Shown piece by piece: positions 52,431 through 60,367 of a DNA stretch of 64,000 bases. The stretch comes from Methanoculleus sp. UBA430 (GTDB taxonomy: Archaea; Halobacteriota; Methanomicrobia; Methanomicrobiales; Methanoculleaceae), in assembly GCF_002506585.1 (NCBI RefSeq), contig NZ_DAXW01000009.1:198346-262345 (forward strand). The letters are read 5' to 3'. Positions within the stretch are counted from its first letter, which is position 1; the number at the start of each line of letters is the position of its first letter. Position numbers and translations under genes: made by a program. Under the pieces are notes generated by a model that was given only the letters and a program-made list of their open reading frames with translations, did not search any database and was not told where the DNA came from.

Positions 52431-53065
52431 GATCGACCCCTCCTGTCCTGGATAGTCCGGGAGACATGGGCACTATCCCGGAAATTTTCCTTCACGAAGG
52501 CCTCGACTTCCTGGTAGCGCGAAAATTGTGCAGTCGCAAAGAGAGCCGCATCGTCATCGGACCTGAACTTCTGAACCCAGTTACCCTGCCGGTCCCGCAG
52601 GGGTCTCTCGGAAAGGATGGCCTCTTCGTACATATCGATGACACGGAGATCGTCCAGGATCTGGTTCTTCTCCAGGGAGAGTTCTCCCCGGCCTGCTGCT
52701 CCTCCATAGCCGAGGTGGCCCAGCAGCGACCTTGCAAAAACCACATGGTCATGGACAAGGAGCCAGCGGGGTTTGTTCAATACGATGGCTCTCTTCAACT
52801 CCTGATGCGTAATAGATTGCCTGTCCCCATCTCTCCCGCTTCCATAATGGGGAGTGATCAACCCGAGAAACAGGTCGCAGTCATCTACTGCCGCGATACA
52901 GTTTTCAAAAGCCGAGCGGCTAGAAAAAACCGGAACAGTCCCTCTGTGGGACATCCAGACATCATAACCGAACGCAGTCAAAAGCGTATAAATCCGATCC
53001 AGGAGTTCTTCGATACCGTACACGGTGGAGGAAACCATAATCGTGAGTTTCTTATTTTCCTTCAT
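52427..53065 (-). CDS. DUF4062 domain protein
   Basis: The 212-residue protein matches DUF4062: MVSSTVYGIEELLDRIYTLL, WMSHRGTVPVFSSRSAFENC split by a turn, VDDCDLFLGLITPHYGSG, SITHQELKRAI and KPRWLLVHDHVVFARSLL. DUF4062 is thought to have a TIR/nucleoside-deoxyribosyltransferase-like fold and often fronts STAND NTPases; here it stands alone. A nucleotide- or NAD-targeting effector role is inference. ATG 53065 has AGGAGGGA directly upstream, better than ATG 53098. It overlaps hsdM by 14 bases and the AlbA_2 gene by four. Confidence 0.78.
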   Translation of the reverse strand: MKENKKLTIMVSSTVYGIEELLDRIYTLLTAFGYDVWMSHRGTVPVFSSRSAFENCIAAVDDCDLFLGLITPHYGSGRDGDRQSITHQELKRAIVLNKPRWLLVHDHVVFARSLLGHLGYGGAAGRGELSLEKNQILDDLRVIDMYEEAILSERPLRDRQGNWVQKFRSDDDAALFATAQFSRYQEVEAFVKENFRDSAHVSRTIQDRRGRS

Positions 53066-54587
53066 CCTTCCCTCCTGGAACGCCTGACTCGTTCTCATAT
53101 TCTGTTGAGAGAATTACGCATAAGGCCTCTTGGGCACTACGTGAACTCTCCAGCCACGCCGATAACGCATCGGGAAGAGATGCATCCCCATACCGCCCTG
53201 GCTCCTCACAGACCATGCCCGCCGGCTGTGCGACGTAGAGCGGGATGCTCAGGTTCCCATCGTGAGCACGGATCTCCTCCAGCGTCGCCACGTATACGAA
53301 CCCCGGTTCGTCCACGAACGTTCCATAAGCCCCGAAAATCCGCTCGATGTGCTCATCGGCGAGGAAACTCTGCGCCCGCTCGCGGGTGACTTCATCCACA
53401 GCGTTAATGAAGAGAATCTTACCTTGCCTCGCCTTTGGTTTTCTCGTCCGGCAGATCACCACGCATGCCTCCATCGGCGAGTTGTAGAAGAGATTCGGCC
53501 CGAGCCCCAGCACGCACTCGATCAGGTCAGCCTCGATCAGCTTCCGCCGCATCTCTGCCTCCTCCTGCCGGAAGAGGACACCGTGGGGGAAGAGGATCGC
53601 ACACCGGCCGGTCTCCTCGTCCATGCTGGCCAGGATGTGCTGCCAGAAGGCGTAGTCGGCCCGGCCCTGCGGCGGCGTGCCGAAGACATTCCGCCCCCAG
53701 GGATCGGCGGCAAAGGCAGAACGGTCCCACTGTTTGATGGAGTAGGGCGGATTTGCCAGCACCACATCAAACCGCTGCAGGCGGTCGCCTTCCACGAATT
53801 TGGGCTCTGAGAGGGTATCGCCTCGCACGATGTGGAAATCCTCGATGCCGTGGAGGAAACAGTTCATCCGGGCGATGGAGGAGGTCATCAGGTTGCGCTC
53901 CTGCCCATAGAGCTTCACGTTGCGCCACTCCAAACCCCGGCGGCGCAGGTGGGCGATGGCAGAGAGGAGCATGCCCCCGGAACCGCAGGTCGGGTCGTAG
54001 ATGGTCTCGCCCGGCTGCGGCTCCAGCATCTCGGTCATGAGATGGACGACGGTGCGGTTCGTGTAGAACTCGGCCGCGGTGTGGCCTGAGTCGTCGGCGA
54101 ACTTCTTGATCAGGTACTCGTAGCCGTTACCGAGCTCGTCCTCGGGCAGGTTGGCGACGGTGAGCTCGAGCGAGGAGAAGTGCTCGATGAGGTCGCGGAG
54201 CATGGCATCCGAGAGGCGGTCCTTGTTGGTCCACTGTGCATCGCCGAAGATCCCGTAGAGTTTGTCGGGGTTCGCGGTCTCGATCGCCCGCATGCCGGCC
54301 TGGATGACCTGCCCGACATCCCGTGCGGCTTTCCGCACCTCGCGCCAGTGGGCTTCGGGTGGGATCTGGAACCGGTGGTTCTCCGGGAACGCGGCAAAAT
54401 CAATATCCCCGCCGGACTCCGCAAGTGCCGTCTCTGTCTCCTCGTCGTAGACGTCGCAGAGGCGCTTGTAGAAGAGCAGCGGCATGATGAACTGCTTGTA
54501 GTCGCCGGCATCGATGGTTCCCCGGAGGAGGACGGCCGCCCCCCAGAGATAGGATTCGAGCTGCTGCTGCGTGATGCGGGCGGTCAC
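53052..54587 (-). CDS. hsdM: Type I N6-adenine methyltransferase subunit HsdM, copy 1
   Basis: The 511-residue subunit has the HsdM N-terminal helical domain (LESYLWGAAVLLRGTIDAGDY split, PLLFYKRLCDVYDEE), the SAM-binding YDPTCGSGGMLL and the catalytic ANPPYSIKQWD. It methylates adenine at the site chosen by HsdS. GTG 54587 overlaps the stop of the 59-codon frame upstream. It is followed by DUF4062, AlbA_2 and hsdS in a tightly overlapping string, so it is the natural partner of this hsdS. Confidence 0.94.
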   Translation of the reverse strand: MTARITQQQLESYLWGAAVLLRGTIDAGDYKQFIMPLLFYKRLCDVYDEETETALAESGGDIDFAAFPENHRFQIPPEAHWREVRKAARDVGQVIQAGMRAIETANPDKLYGIFGDAQWTNKDRLSDAMLRDLIEHFSSLELTVANLPEDELGNGYEYLIKKFADDSGHTAAEFYTNRTVVHLMTEMLEPQPGETIYDPTCGSGGMLLSAIAHLRRRGLEWRNVKLYGQERNLMTSSIARMNCFLHGIEDFHIVRGDTLSEPKFVEGDRLQRFDVVLANPPYSIKQWDRSAFAADPWGRNVFGTPPQGRADYAFWQHILASMDEETGRCAILFPHGVLFRQEEAEMRRKLIEADLIECVLGLGPNLFYNSPMEACVVICRTRKPKARQGKILFINAVDEVTRERAQSFLADEHIERIFGAYGTFVDEPGFVYVATLEEIRAHDGNLSIPLYVAQPAGMVCEEPGRYGDASLPDALSAWLESSRSAQEALCVILSTEYENESGVPGGKDEGK

Positions 54588-54763
54588 GGCGTCTCCCTCC
54601 CGGCAGCATCCATCTGTTCAGGTATGGACCTCGTCGTCACGCAGGCACACAGCACAACAACATGGTCCCCACTTCGTCCCCACTTGGTCCCCACCTGGTT
54701 CGCGGGTTCGATGTTCGCCCGGATACCCTGGTGGGAGCGGATGAACAGGCCGAGCCTCTTCAT
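54584..54763 (-). CDS. Possible 59-residue coupled ORF between the two hsdM genes
   Basis: ATG 54763 overlaps the stop of hsdM copy 2 (ATGA) and the TGA at 54584-54586 overlaps the GTG of hsdM copy 1, so the frame exactly bridges the two genes. The product begins MKRLGLFIRSHQGIRANIEP and matches no family I know. The DNA contains three GTCCCCACYT boxes with an 11-bp period, which does not fit a protein repeat. The bridge could thus be a regulatory spacer that happens to be open. Confidence 0.4.
   Translation of the reverse strand: MKRLGLFIRSHQGIRANIEPANQVGTKWGRSGDHVVVLCACVTTRSIPEQMDAAGRETP
54665..54696. promoter_or_regulatory. Three GTCCCCACYT boxes at 11-bp spacing
   Basis: Boxes start at 54665, 54676 and 54687 (GTCCCCACTT twice, then GTCCCCACCT). 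Eleven bases is about one helical turn, so the boxes face one side of DNA. They lie about 80 bases upstream of hsdM copy 1 on its strand, fitting an operator that controls the hsd operon. The binding protein is unknown. Confidence 0.5.
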
Positions 54764-56259
54764 GACAGAAGACCTTCCCGCTTCAGTATGTTTATGAACC
54801 GCTCTTCAGCTGCAAACGCCGCCACCGCACTCTCGCGGAGTTGCTGCAGCGCCTCTTCGACGGTCGGCACTTCCTCTTCGACTCTCGGCTCGACATAGCG
54901 AGGAATATTCAGGTTGCAATCATTCGATGCGATCTCCTCAAGCATCACCACCCGGGCAACCCCTTCCACATCTGCAAAGTCCCGATACCAGCCGTAAATG
55001 CGGTCAACATGCTCGGGGAGCAGTTCGTTCTGGGCGCGACCGGTCTTGTACTCCTTCGAAGCGTCAACAATAAGAACCTTGTTCCTCCGGTCCCCGGCTT
55101 TGCGCTGGCGGAAGACGAGGATGCAGGCGGCGAGGCCGGTGCCGTAGAAGAGGTTCGGACCAAGGCCGATCACCGCTTCGAGCACGTCCATGCCAAGGAT
55201 CTTCTTCCGGATGGCTCCCTCTTTCCCCATGCGAAAGAGCGCCCCGTGCGGCAGTACAACCGCCATGCGACCGGTTTTGGGCGCCATCGATCGGATCATG
55301 TGCTGCACCCAGGCGTAGTCGCCGCTTTTTGCCGGCGGCATTCCGGCAAAGTTGCGGCCGAACGGATCGCTCGCCCAGACCTCTTCGCCCCATTTCTCCA
55401 GGGAGAATGGAGGATTTGCGATGACGCAATCGAAGGTCGCCAGGTTATCGCCCGAGAAGAACGCCGGGTGGCGGAGGGTATCGTCACGCACGATCTGAAA
55501 GTCCTCTGCCCCGTGCAGGAACAGGTTCATCCTGGCGATAGCCGAGGTGGTGAGGTTCCGCTCCTGGCCGAAGAGTTTGCCCCAGAGCGTCCGGTCGTCG
55601 CCGTGAGCCTCTCGCACGTGGTGGATGGCCTCAAGCAGCATACCTCCCGTTCCGCAGGCCGGGTCGTAGATGGCCTCGCCCTCGTGCGGGTCGAGTATAT
55701 TGACCATCAGCCGGACTACCGAGCGCGGCGTGTAGAACTCTCCTGCCTTCTTGTTCGTGAGATCGGCGAACTTCTTGATGAGATACTCGTAGGACTGGCC
55801 GAGAATGTCAGCCTTCGCCGCCTGATTTCCGAGATTGATCCGGGAAAAATGCTCAATAAGGTCGCGCAGTAGGGCGTCTGAGAGGCGGTCTTTGTTCGTC
55901 CACTGCGCGTCGCCGAAGATCCCGTAGAGGGTGTCCGGGTTGGCTGTCTCGATGCAGCGCATCGCTTTCTGGAGGGCCTGCCCGACGTTTGTCGTTACCG
56001 TGCGGACATCGTTCCAATGACATTCCCGCGGGATCTGGAACCGGTAGTTCTGCGGAAACCGGGCGTACTCCTCATCGCCTCCGGATTCTGCAAGAGCCGC
56101 CTGGTACTCCTCATCGTGCACATCAGAAATTCGCTTGAAGAAGAGAAGCGGAAAGATATAGGTCTTGAAGTCGGCCGCGTCGACAGGCCCACGCAGGATG
56201 TTTGCGGCTTCCCAGAGGTGTGATTCGAGTTGAGCGAGGGTTATTGTCGTGACATCCAT
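54760..56259 (-). CDS. hsdM: Type I N6-adenine methyltransferase subunit HsdM, copy 2
   Basis: The 499-residue HsdM paralogue keeps all functional motifs: helical N-terminus (LESHLWEAANILRGPVDAADF split), YDPACGTGGMLL and IANPPFSLEKWG. It shares a long near-identical block with copy 1 around YGIFGDAQWTNKDRLSDA. No second hsdS follows it. It is the first gene of the island and may have lost its own hsdS, or the two HsdM proteins may share one. The stop overlaps the start of the 59-codon frame. Confidence 0.93.
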   Translation of the reverse strand: MDVTTITLAQLESHLWEAANILRGPVDAADFKTYIFPLLFFKRISDVHDEEYQAALAESGGDEEYARFPQNYRFQIPRECHWNDVRTVTTNVGQALQKAMRCIETANPDTLYGIFGDAQWTNKDRLSDALLRDLIEHFSRINLGNQAAKADILGQSYEYLIKKFADLTNKKAGEFYTPRSVVRLMVNILDPHEGEAIYDPACGTGGMLLEAIHHVREAHGDDRTLWGKLFGQERNLTTSAIARMNLFLHGAEDFQIVRDDTLRHPAFFSGDNLATFDCVIANPPFSLEKWGEEVWASDPFGRNFAGMPPAKSGDYAWVQHMIRSMAPKTGRMAVVLPHGALFRMGKEGAIRKKILGMDVLEAVIGLGPNLFYGTGLAACILVFRQRKAGDRRNKVLIVDASKEYKTGRAQNELLPEHVDRIYGWYRDFADVEGVARVVMLEEIASNDCNLNIPRYVEPRVEEEVPTVEEALQQLRESAVAAFAAEERFINILKREGLLS

Positions 56260-56389
56260 AGCGTAACCTCAAGAGAAGCGGATACGGAGAGGATAGGAAA
56301 GGCGGAACAGTTCTATCTGTATATGCCGTCTGTGTCTCTCCTCTACGGCCGTTCCAGCACTTAAGTATCAATTTTGGGTTGGGACTATA

Positions 56390-56470
56390 TTAACTACCAT
56401 CTTCTGTGCCAGGATCTTTTTCAATATTTTGCCAAACATCTTGCAGATAGAGGAGAAGATCCCTAGGCAT
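56390..56470 (-). pseudogene. HepT (DUF86 HEPN) N-terminal remnant
   Basis: ATG 56470 overlaps the stop of the MNT remnant, as in intact mntA-hepT pairs, and the frame reads MPRDLLLYLQDVWQNIEK before a stop after 26 codons. The start of DUF86 HEPN proteins typically reads like this, but the remaining roughly 85 residues are missing. Confidence 0.5.
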
Positions 56471-56580
56471 AAACGATCTCGCCGAGAACAGCATCCCGGA
56501 TCCGGAGTTTCAGGGTATCGGCAATAACGAGGTCCGTCTTCCGCCCCAGGAGATCCTCAAGGTAGAACTTGAGTAAACGT
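56463..56580 (-). pseudogene. MntA nucleotidyltransferase C-terminal remnant
   Basis: The minus-strand frame ending at TAG 56463-56465 reads LLKFYLEDLLGRKTDLVIAD and ends RIRDAVLGEIVYA, the typical C-terminus of MntA-type minimal nucleotidyltransferases partnered with DUF86 proteins. The N-terminal GSxxxGxxxxxSDxD part is absent. With the HepT remnant it is the scar of a lost MntA-HepT module. Confidence 0.5.
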
Positions 56581-56857
56581 CGAACTGATCCGGCTGTACT
56601 GGCATATCAGCGATCGAATCAGCAGGAATATTCTCAAGGAAGAGCGAGCACCATACGGTAAGAGAATTCTTTCGACACTATCGAAAAAATTGATAGCAGA
56701 GTACGGGCCCGGACATGTGGCGGAATACCTGACCGAGCTGCCGCCCAGAGCCGTGCTGGAGGAGAGGCTGAAGGCAGCAATCTCTGTTGCACGGAAACAA
56801 CTGGAGATGCGATATGACGTAGACGCGGGGAAATCACCGAAGATAGGAGACGAATAG
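56573..56857 (+). pseudogene. DUF1016 (YhcG) nuclease remnant with internal deletion
   Basis: The plus-strand frame reads VNVELIRLYWHISDRIS, then PYGKRILSTLSKKLIAEYG, the DUF1016 N-terminal domain. It continues directly into HVAEYLTELPPRAVLEERL, which belongs at the C-terminal end of the family; the central PD-(D/E)XK core is missing. There is no start codon after the stop at 56570-56572 in a suitable place. It is a decayed gene at the upstream edge of the island. Confidence 0.55.
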
Positions 56858-57258
56858 CCGGCGACAGGGGGTCGTACTCCTGAAGCCTATGCAGCCGATC
56901 AAACTCCATGCGGATGCTTGCCAAATAGGGGTGCGGTGAGAGCCGCTACTGTCGCCACGTTCTCCCGGCCGTAAACGGGGGCTTTTCAGCAAGGGAGCCC
57001 ACTCTCGGATCCCCCAAAAAAGAAGCCCAAACCGGCGCCATTTCTAGATCTTAACGAAGGCTCCCGATCTAGGAACCTATCACGGAAATGTCCGTCACTC
57101 GATGCCCGGGGGAATCTGCTTCGCCGCCTCCCCGATGGTGATGAACCGGTGCACGACAGTAGATACATGCGATCGCCTACGAACTTCTCAAATTTGTAAA
57201 GAGAACCCAGCCGGTGCCGCCCGGGATTTATAAGTCCGGGCAGCACAAACACTGGACC
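56858..57258 (+). promoter_or_regulatory. Intergenic region with promoter for the GNAT gene
   Basis: No gene is evident in these 401 bases. A TATA box (ATTTATAAG, about 57225-57233) lies 26-34 bases before ATG 57259, which suggests a leaderless or very short-leader transcript. Confidence 0.45.
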
Positions 57259-57933
57259 ATGGAAAGGCCCGCCGGAAACGCCACCAGCCCTGATCATCCC
57301 CCCGTCTATCTTCCCCTCGAAACAGCCGACGTCGAAGAGGCGGCCCGGCTCTACACGGACGTCTTCATCGCCGACGAGCCGACAACGCACCGCCATGCAC
57401 CGGACCCGGAGATCTTTCTGCCGTATGCACGGTGGTACGCCGAACATCTTGCAACAAAAGAGCTGAGCCATATCGCCCGCGATAGACGGACAGGCGAGAT
57501 CGCCGGGTTCATCTTCTGCCTTGACCTCGCCGGCGACCTCGCAGCCGAAGGGGCGACGATGGCGGAGTTTCTTGCCCAGTTTCGTGAAACAGTCGAGATG
57601 CTCGACGAACTGGAAGGACGGTACATCGACCGGGACAAGATCGCCGCAGGCACCGTGCTGCATATCTTCCAGATCGGCGTAGCCCGGCCGTACCGCGGGT
57701 GCGGGCTGGCGCAGGCGATGATCCGGCGTGCGCTTATCTCTGCCCGGAGGCGTGGATTTTCCCGGGCGGTTGCCGATTGCACCGGCCCGACCTCCAGAAG
57801 AGCGTTTGAACGCTGCGGCTTTGTGCAGGCAGGCATTCTACCCTACGATTCGTTCAGCACAAACGGCGTTGCGTTCTTTTCGGGCATCGACGGCGGGATC
57901 TCCCTGATGGTCAGGGAGATCGAGACGGCATAA
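57259..57933 (+). CDS. GNAT-family N-acetyltransferase
   Basis: The 224-residue protein carries a GNAT fold: ISHIARDRRTGEIAGFIFCL-like segment at about 78-97, then LHIFQIGVARPYRGCGLAQAMI with the acetyl-CoA loop RPYRGCGLA (motif A, about 152-160), and SRRAFERCGF near the end. It transfers an acetyl group from acetyl-CoA to an unknown amine. ATG 57259 fits the TATA box position; an earlier ATG at 57214 would lie upstream of the predicted transcript start. Confidence 0.82.
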   Translation: MERPAGNATSPDHPPVYLPLETADVEEAARLYTDVFIADEPTTHRHAPDPEIFLPYARWYAEHLATKELSHIARDRRTGEIAGFIFCLDLAGDLAAEGATMAEFLAQFRETVEMLDELEGRYIDRDKIAAGTVLHIFQIGVARPYRGCGLAQAMIRRALISARRRGFSRAVADCTGPTSRRAFERCGFVQAGILPYDSFSTNGVAFFSGIDGGISLMVREIETA

Positions 57934-58023
57934 CACTCCCCTCAGTCGCGGCACCGGAACTTCAAAAATAAGGTGACGCGATGCACCGGCCTGATCTTCA
58001 ATGTGGCTACTATGATATCTGCT

Positions 58024-58947
58024 CTATATTGTCTTCTCCAGCACCCACCCAACCAGTCCCGCGTTCACGACCATCCCGGAGAGTTGCCGGGGAGGGACCA
58101 GCACCACCCCCGACTCCGCGGGCGCCTCGTATACTGCCAGGGCGTCGTCGGGAGAGTGGACAACATAGAAGAGCTTCTTAAAATCGTCCGGATTGAACTG
58201 CTCTGCATACTCGCGGAACTCGGGAAGGGTCGATCTCGATTTCACCTGGACCTGGTAGGTCTCTCTGTTGATCGGATCCTCGAACTCGATATCCGCAAAT
58301 TTCATCGCCTTACCGACGACGCTCCTCCGCCTCCAGCCTGCTCCCGAAAAGACCAGATCGACGAGCACCTCGAAATCTCTCCAGTGCAGGTGCCGGATCA
58401 GGGCCTCGGTCCGGCAAACCAGGTCTTCCCGTGCGTCGACGACCGCGGCATACTCGGGCGTATGCTCGCCGTTGATCAGGCGCCTGAGGGTATCGAGCGG
58501 CCTGACCGTGCAGGAAGTGGCCTGGTAGGCCTGCAGCTGGGCAACGGCGCCGGGCAGCGTATTGACCAGGAGCGATTTGCCCTGGATGCTCCGATCATGC
58601 CAGCCGCCGTCGAGCAGGCGGTATTTAGAGATCTCGTCCTCAAGGATCGGGCCGTTCTGCAGCCGGCACCACCAGAGCTTCGAGTCAGTGAACGTGATCC
58701 ATACATCGTCGTGGCTCGAGCCGTGGATCGTTTTGAGGGAGTTGAAGTCGTGGGTGGCACTTCCCGGGTTGCTGACCTTATCCCGGATCGCGTCCTCGAT
58801 TCGGTCCCATCTCTCCCGGTGGATATCATCGAGGCTGACATTGGTCCAGCCGATCCGCATCTTTCCTTCCTTGATGCTTGATTGCTCCCACTTCCCCTTC
58901 TCTCCCAGCTTGATGTAGTAGGCGTGATCGAAGTCGATGTTCTCCAT
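58024..58947 (-). CDS. Restriction-endonuclease-like protein (Mrr-type PD-(D/E)XK)
   Basis: The 307-residue protein has an N-terminal domain starting YYIKLGEKGKWEQSSIKEGK with IGWTN, similar to PUA/EVE-like reader domains, and a C-terminal PD-(D/E)XK nuclease. The nuclease has HWRDFEVLVDLVFSGAG, an Asp in KFADIEFED and QVQVKSRS (Q-x-K pair). This order, a possible modified-base reader before a nuclease, is that of type IV restriction enzymes. No methyltransferase is adjacent, which also fits type IV. The target is unknown. Confidence 0.7.
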   Translation of the reverse strand: MENIDFDHAYYIKLGEKGKWEQSSIKEGKMRIGWTNVSLDDIHRERWDRIEDAIRDKVSNPGSATHDFNSLKTIHGSSHDDVWITFTDSKLWWCRLQNGPILEDEISKYRLLDGGWHDRSIQGKSLLVNTLPGAVAQLQAYQATSCTVRPLDTLRRLINGEHTPEYAAVVDAREDLVCRTEALIRHLHWRDFEVLVDLVFSGAGWRRRSVVGKAMKFADIEFEDPINRETYQVQVKSRSTLPEFREYAEQFNPDDFKKLFYVVHSPDDALAVYEAPAESGVVLVPPRQLSGMVVNAGLVGWVLEKTI

Positions 58948-59155
58948 GGTCCCCTCCCCGGAATATGAAACGCTACTGGATTCCGATACGTAAAAAGGTA
59001 ATGCTGCGCTCTCATTTCGCTAAAGCGTCCGGTCGAATATCGGGAGGCTTATCCGGCCATTCTATTGGGTGTATGGCCGGAGCGTCGGCCGTCCTATAAG
59101 GAATGAGATCCCGATGCGAAAGAACCTAAATACATGCACATACACATACACAGTC

Positions 59156-59395
59156 ATGGGAACCAGGACAATCAGCATTAGCGACGACGCATACGAGAGG
59201 CTTTCCCGGTTAAAAGGCCCCTCGAACATGAGTTTTTCCGAAGTAATCCTGAAGTATACCCCGCCGAAGAAGAAACTCTCCGAGATCCTCAAGGAGTTCG
59301 GGCCGAACCCCGCGCTGGCCGACTCGGTCGAGGAAGCCTCACGCGAGATGAGGAAGGCTTCGATGCGAGAGGTCGACTTCGATGCCGACGCTTGA
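59156..59395 (+). CDS. vapB: VapB-type antitoxin
   Basis: The 79-residue protein begins MGTRTISISDDAYERLSRLK, the usual archaeal VapB antitoxin N-terminus with a ribbon-helix-helix-like or AbrB-like fold, and ends with an acidic tail. It neutralises the VapC toxin encoded next and probably represses the operon. ATG 59156 follows an AT-rich stretch with CACATACACATACACA that may hold the promoter/operator. It overlaps vapC by 14 bases. Confidence 0.82.
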   Translation: MGTRTISISDDAYERLSRLKGPSNMSFSEVILKYTPPKKKLSEILKEFGPNPALADSVEEASREMRKASMREVDFDADA

Positions 59396-59774
59396 TACGT
59401 CCCTGCTTGTCGACCTGATCCGGCACGACCCGGAGGCGATGAGAACGCTCGAGGCGATGGAGCGGGAAGGGCTGCCCCTCGCAACCACCGCAATCAACGC
59501 CCTCGAACTCTACCGCGGGGCATTCCTCTCAACATCGGTGCAGGAGAACCTCCGGGAAGTCGAAGCGATCACACGGGCGCTGATCGAACTTCCCGTCACG
59601 GACGAGACCTACCGGATCTTCGGCGCACTCGCTGCCGAACTCCGGGGAAACGGCAATCCAATCGGGGACTTCGACGAAGTAATCGCAGCAATCACGCTCG
59701 CCGGCGACGGCGAGATCGTCACCCGGGACCGTCACTTTACCCGGGTTCCCGGACTGAGAGTCAGGAGATATTAA
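59382..59774 (+). CDS. vapC: VapC-type PIN-domain toxin
   Basis: The 130-residue PIN ribonuclease carries the acidic catalytic set Asp5 (TLDTSLLVDL), Glu42 (NALELYRG), Asp96/Asp98 (PIGDFDEVIAA) and Asp116 (VTRDRHF). VapC toxins cut tRNA or rRNA with Mg2+ when VapB is degraded. Its start lies inside vapB. Confidence 0.88.
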   Translation: MPTLDTSLLVDLIRHDPEAMRTLEAMEREGLPLATTAINALELYRGAFLSTSVQENLREVEAITRALIELPVTDETYRIFGALAAELRGNGNPIGDFDEVIAAITLAGDGEIVTRDRHFTRVPGLRVRRY

Positions 59775-59930
59775 GAATCCGGGCGATGAAGAGCGGGATC
59801 AAGCGTGGATAAGGCATAGTCCGGGGCTCTTGCGCTCTCACCGTATCGCCTGCTAGCAAACATCCGAGGGCATTGAGTAATCTCAACGGAGTACAGCCAT
59901 AATCCGGGACCGCAACCGAGAGACGAGTCC

Positions 59931-60110
59931 TTATTCGCGCCGAATTATGATATCCGTCCCGTCCCCGGCAACTGCGCTCCAGAACTTCGTGACAAGTGCA
60001 CGTGCCTCGGTTTCCGGCATCAACCCGCCCAGCGGATCAACCTTCGGGCAGAGTTTGCTCATCTTCAGAGTGACCGTACATGTATCCCTGCCCCTATCGA
60101 CCCGTGCCAT
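59931..60110 (-). CDS. Small hypothetical protein
   Basis: The frame from ATG 60110 gives 59 residues beginning MARVDRGRDTCTVTLKMSKL and ending DGTDIIIRRE. Third positions are G/C-rich as in real genes here, and the pattern of alternating strands and a helix (ETEARALVTKFW) looks protein-like. No family is recognised and no Shine-Dalgarno is clear; upstream starts (60113, 60197) are possible. Confidence 0.4.
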   Translation of the reverse strand: MARVDRGRDTCTVTLKMSKLCPKVDPLGGLMPETEARALVTKFWSAVAGDGTDIIIRRE

Positions 60111-60367
60111 CATGTGGGGATATAAGCCGGCAATCGATCGGCCGGCTCGTGTAAATAGCGCAGCTGCCATGATTCCAGTGCGGACAGGCTGCACCATTCC
60201 CTGGCGTTACGATGTAGATACCATTGGACTGCTGCACGAGAAGGTTCTCCTGTGATTCTTAAAGTGTGCTTCATACTCGGCCCCGTCAGCATGAGCCCGT
60301 TCAACCACGTACAACAGTGCTGATCCGTGCTGCACGTGCCGCACAGGTTGTCCATCACGCTCTCCAT
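60110..60367 (-). CDS. Small Cys-rich protein, possibly truncated
   Basis: ATG 60367 has a strong GGAGG seven bases upstream and a TATA-like TATTAAAAG about 37 bases upstream, so the start looks genuine. The first 35 residues include CGTCSTDQHCCTW, resembling the N-terminal Cys cluster of YkgJ-type metal-binding proteins. The remainder (to residue 85) has no recognisable pattern, so the gene may be a remnant that lost its original 3' part. Confidence 0.4.
   Translation of the reverse strand: MESVMDNLCGTCSTDQHCCTWLNGLMLTGPSMKHTLRITGEPSRAAVQWYLHRNAREWCSLSALESWQLRYLHEPADRLPAYIPT

Noticed and set aside
56634..56924. 96-codon minus-strand frame
   Set aside because: It is the antisense of the DUF1016 remnant, which has the recognisable sequence on the plus strand.
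56260..57258. Attachment site duplicating the tRNA-Glu 3' end
   Set aside because: Reading through this region I found no copy of the T-arm/acceptor sequence.
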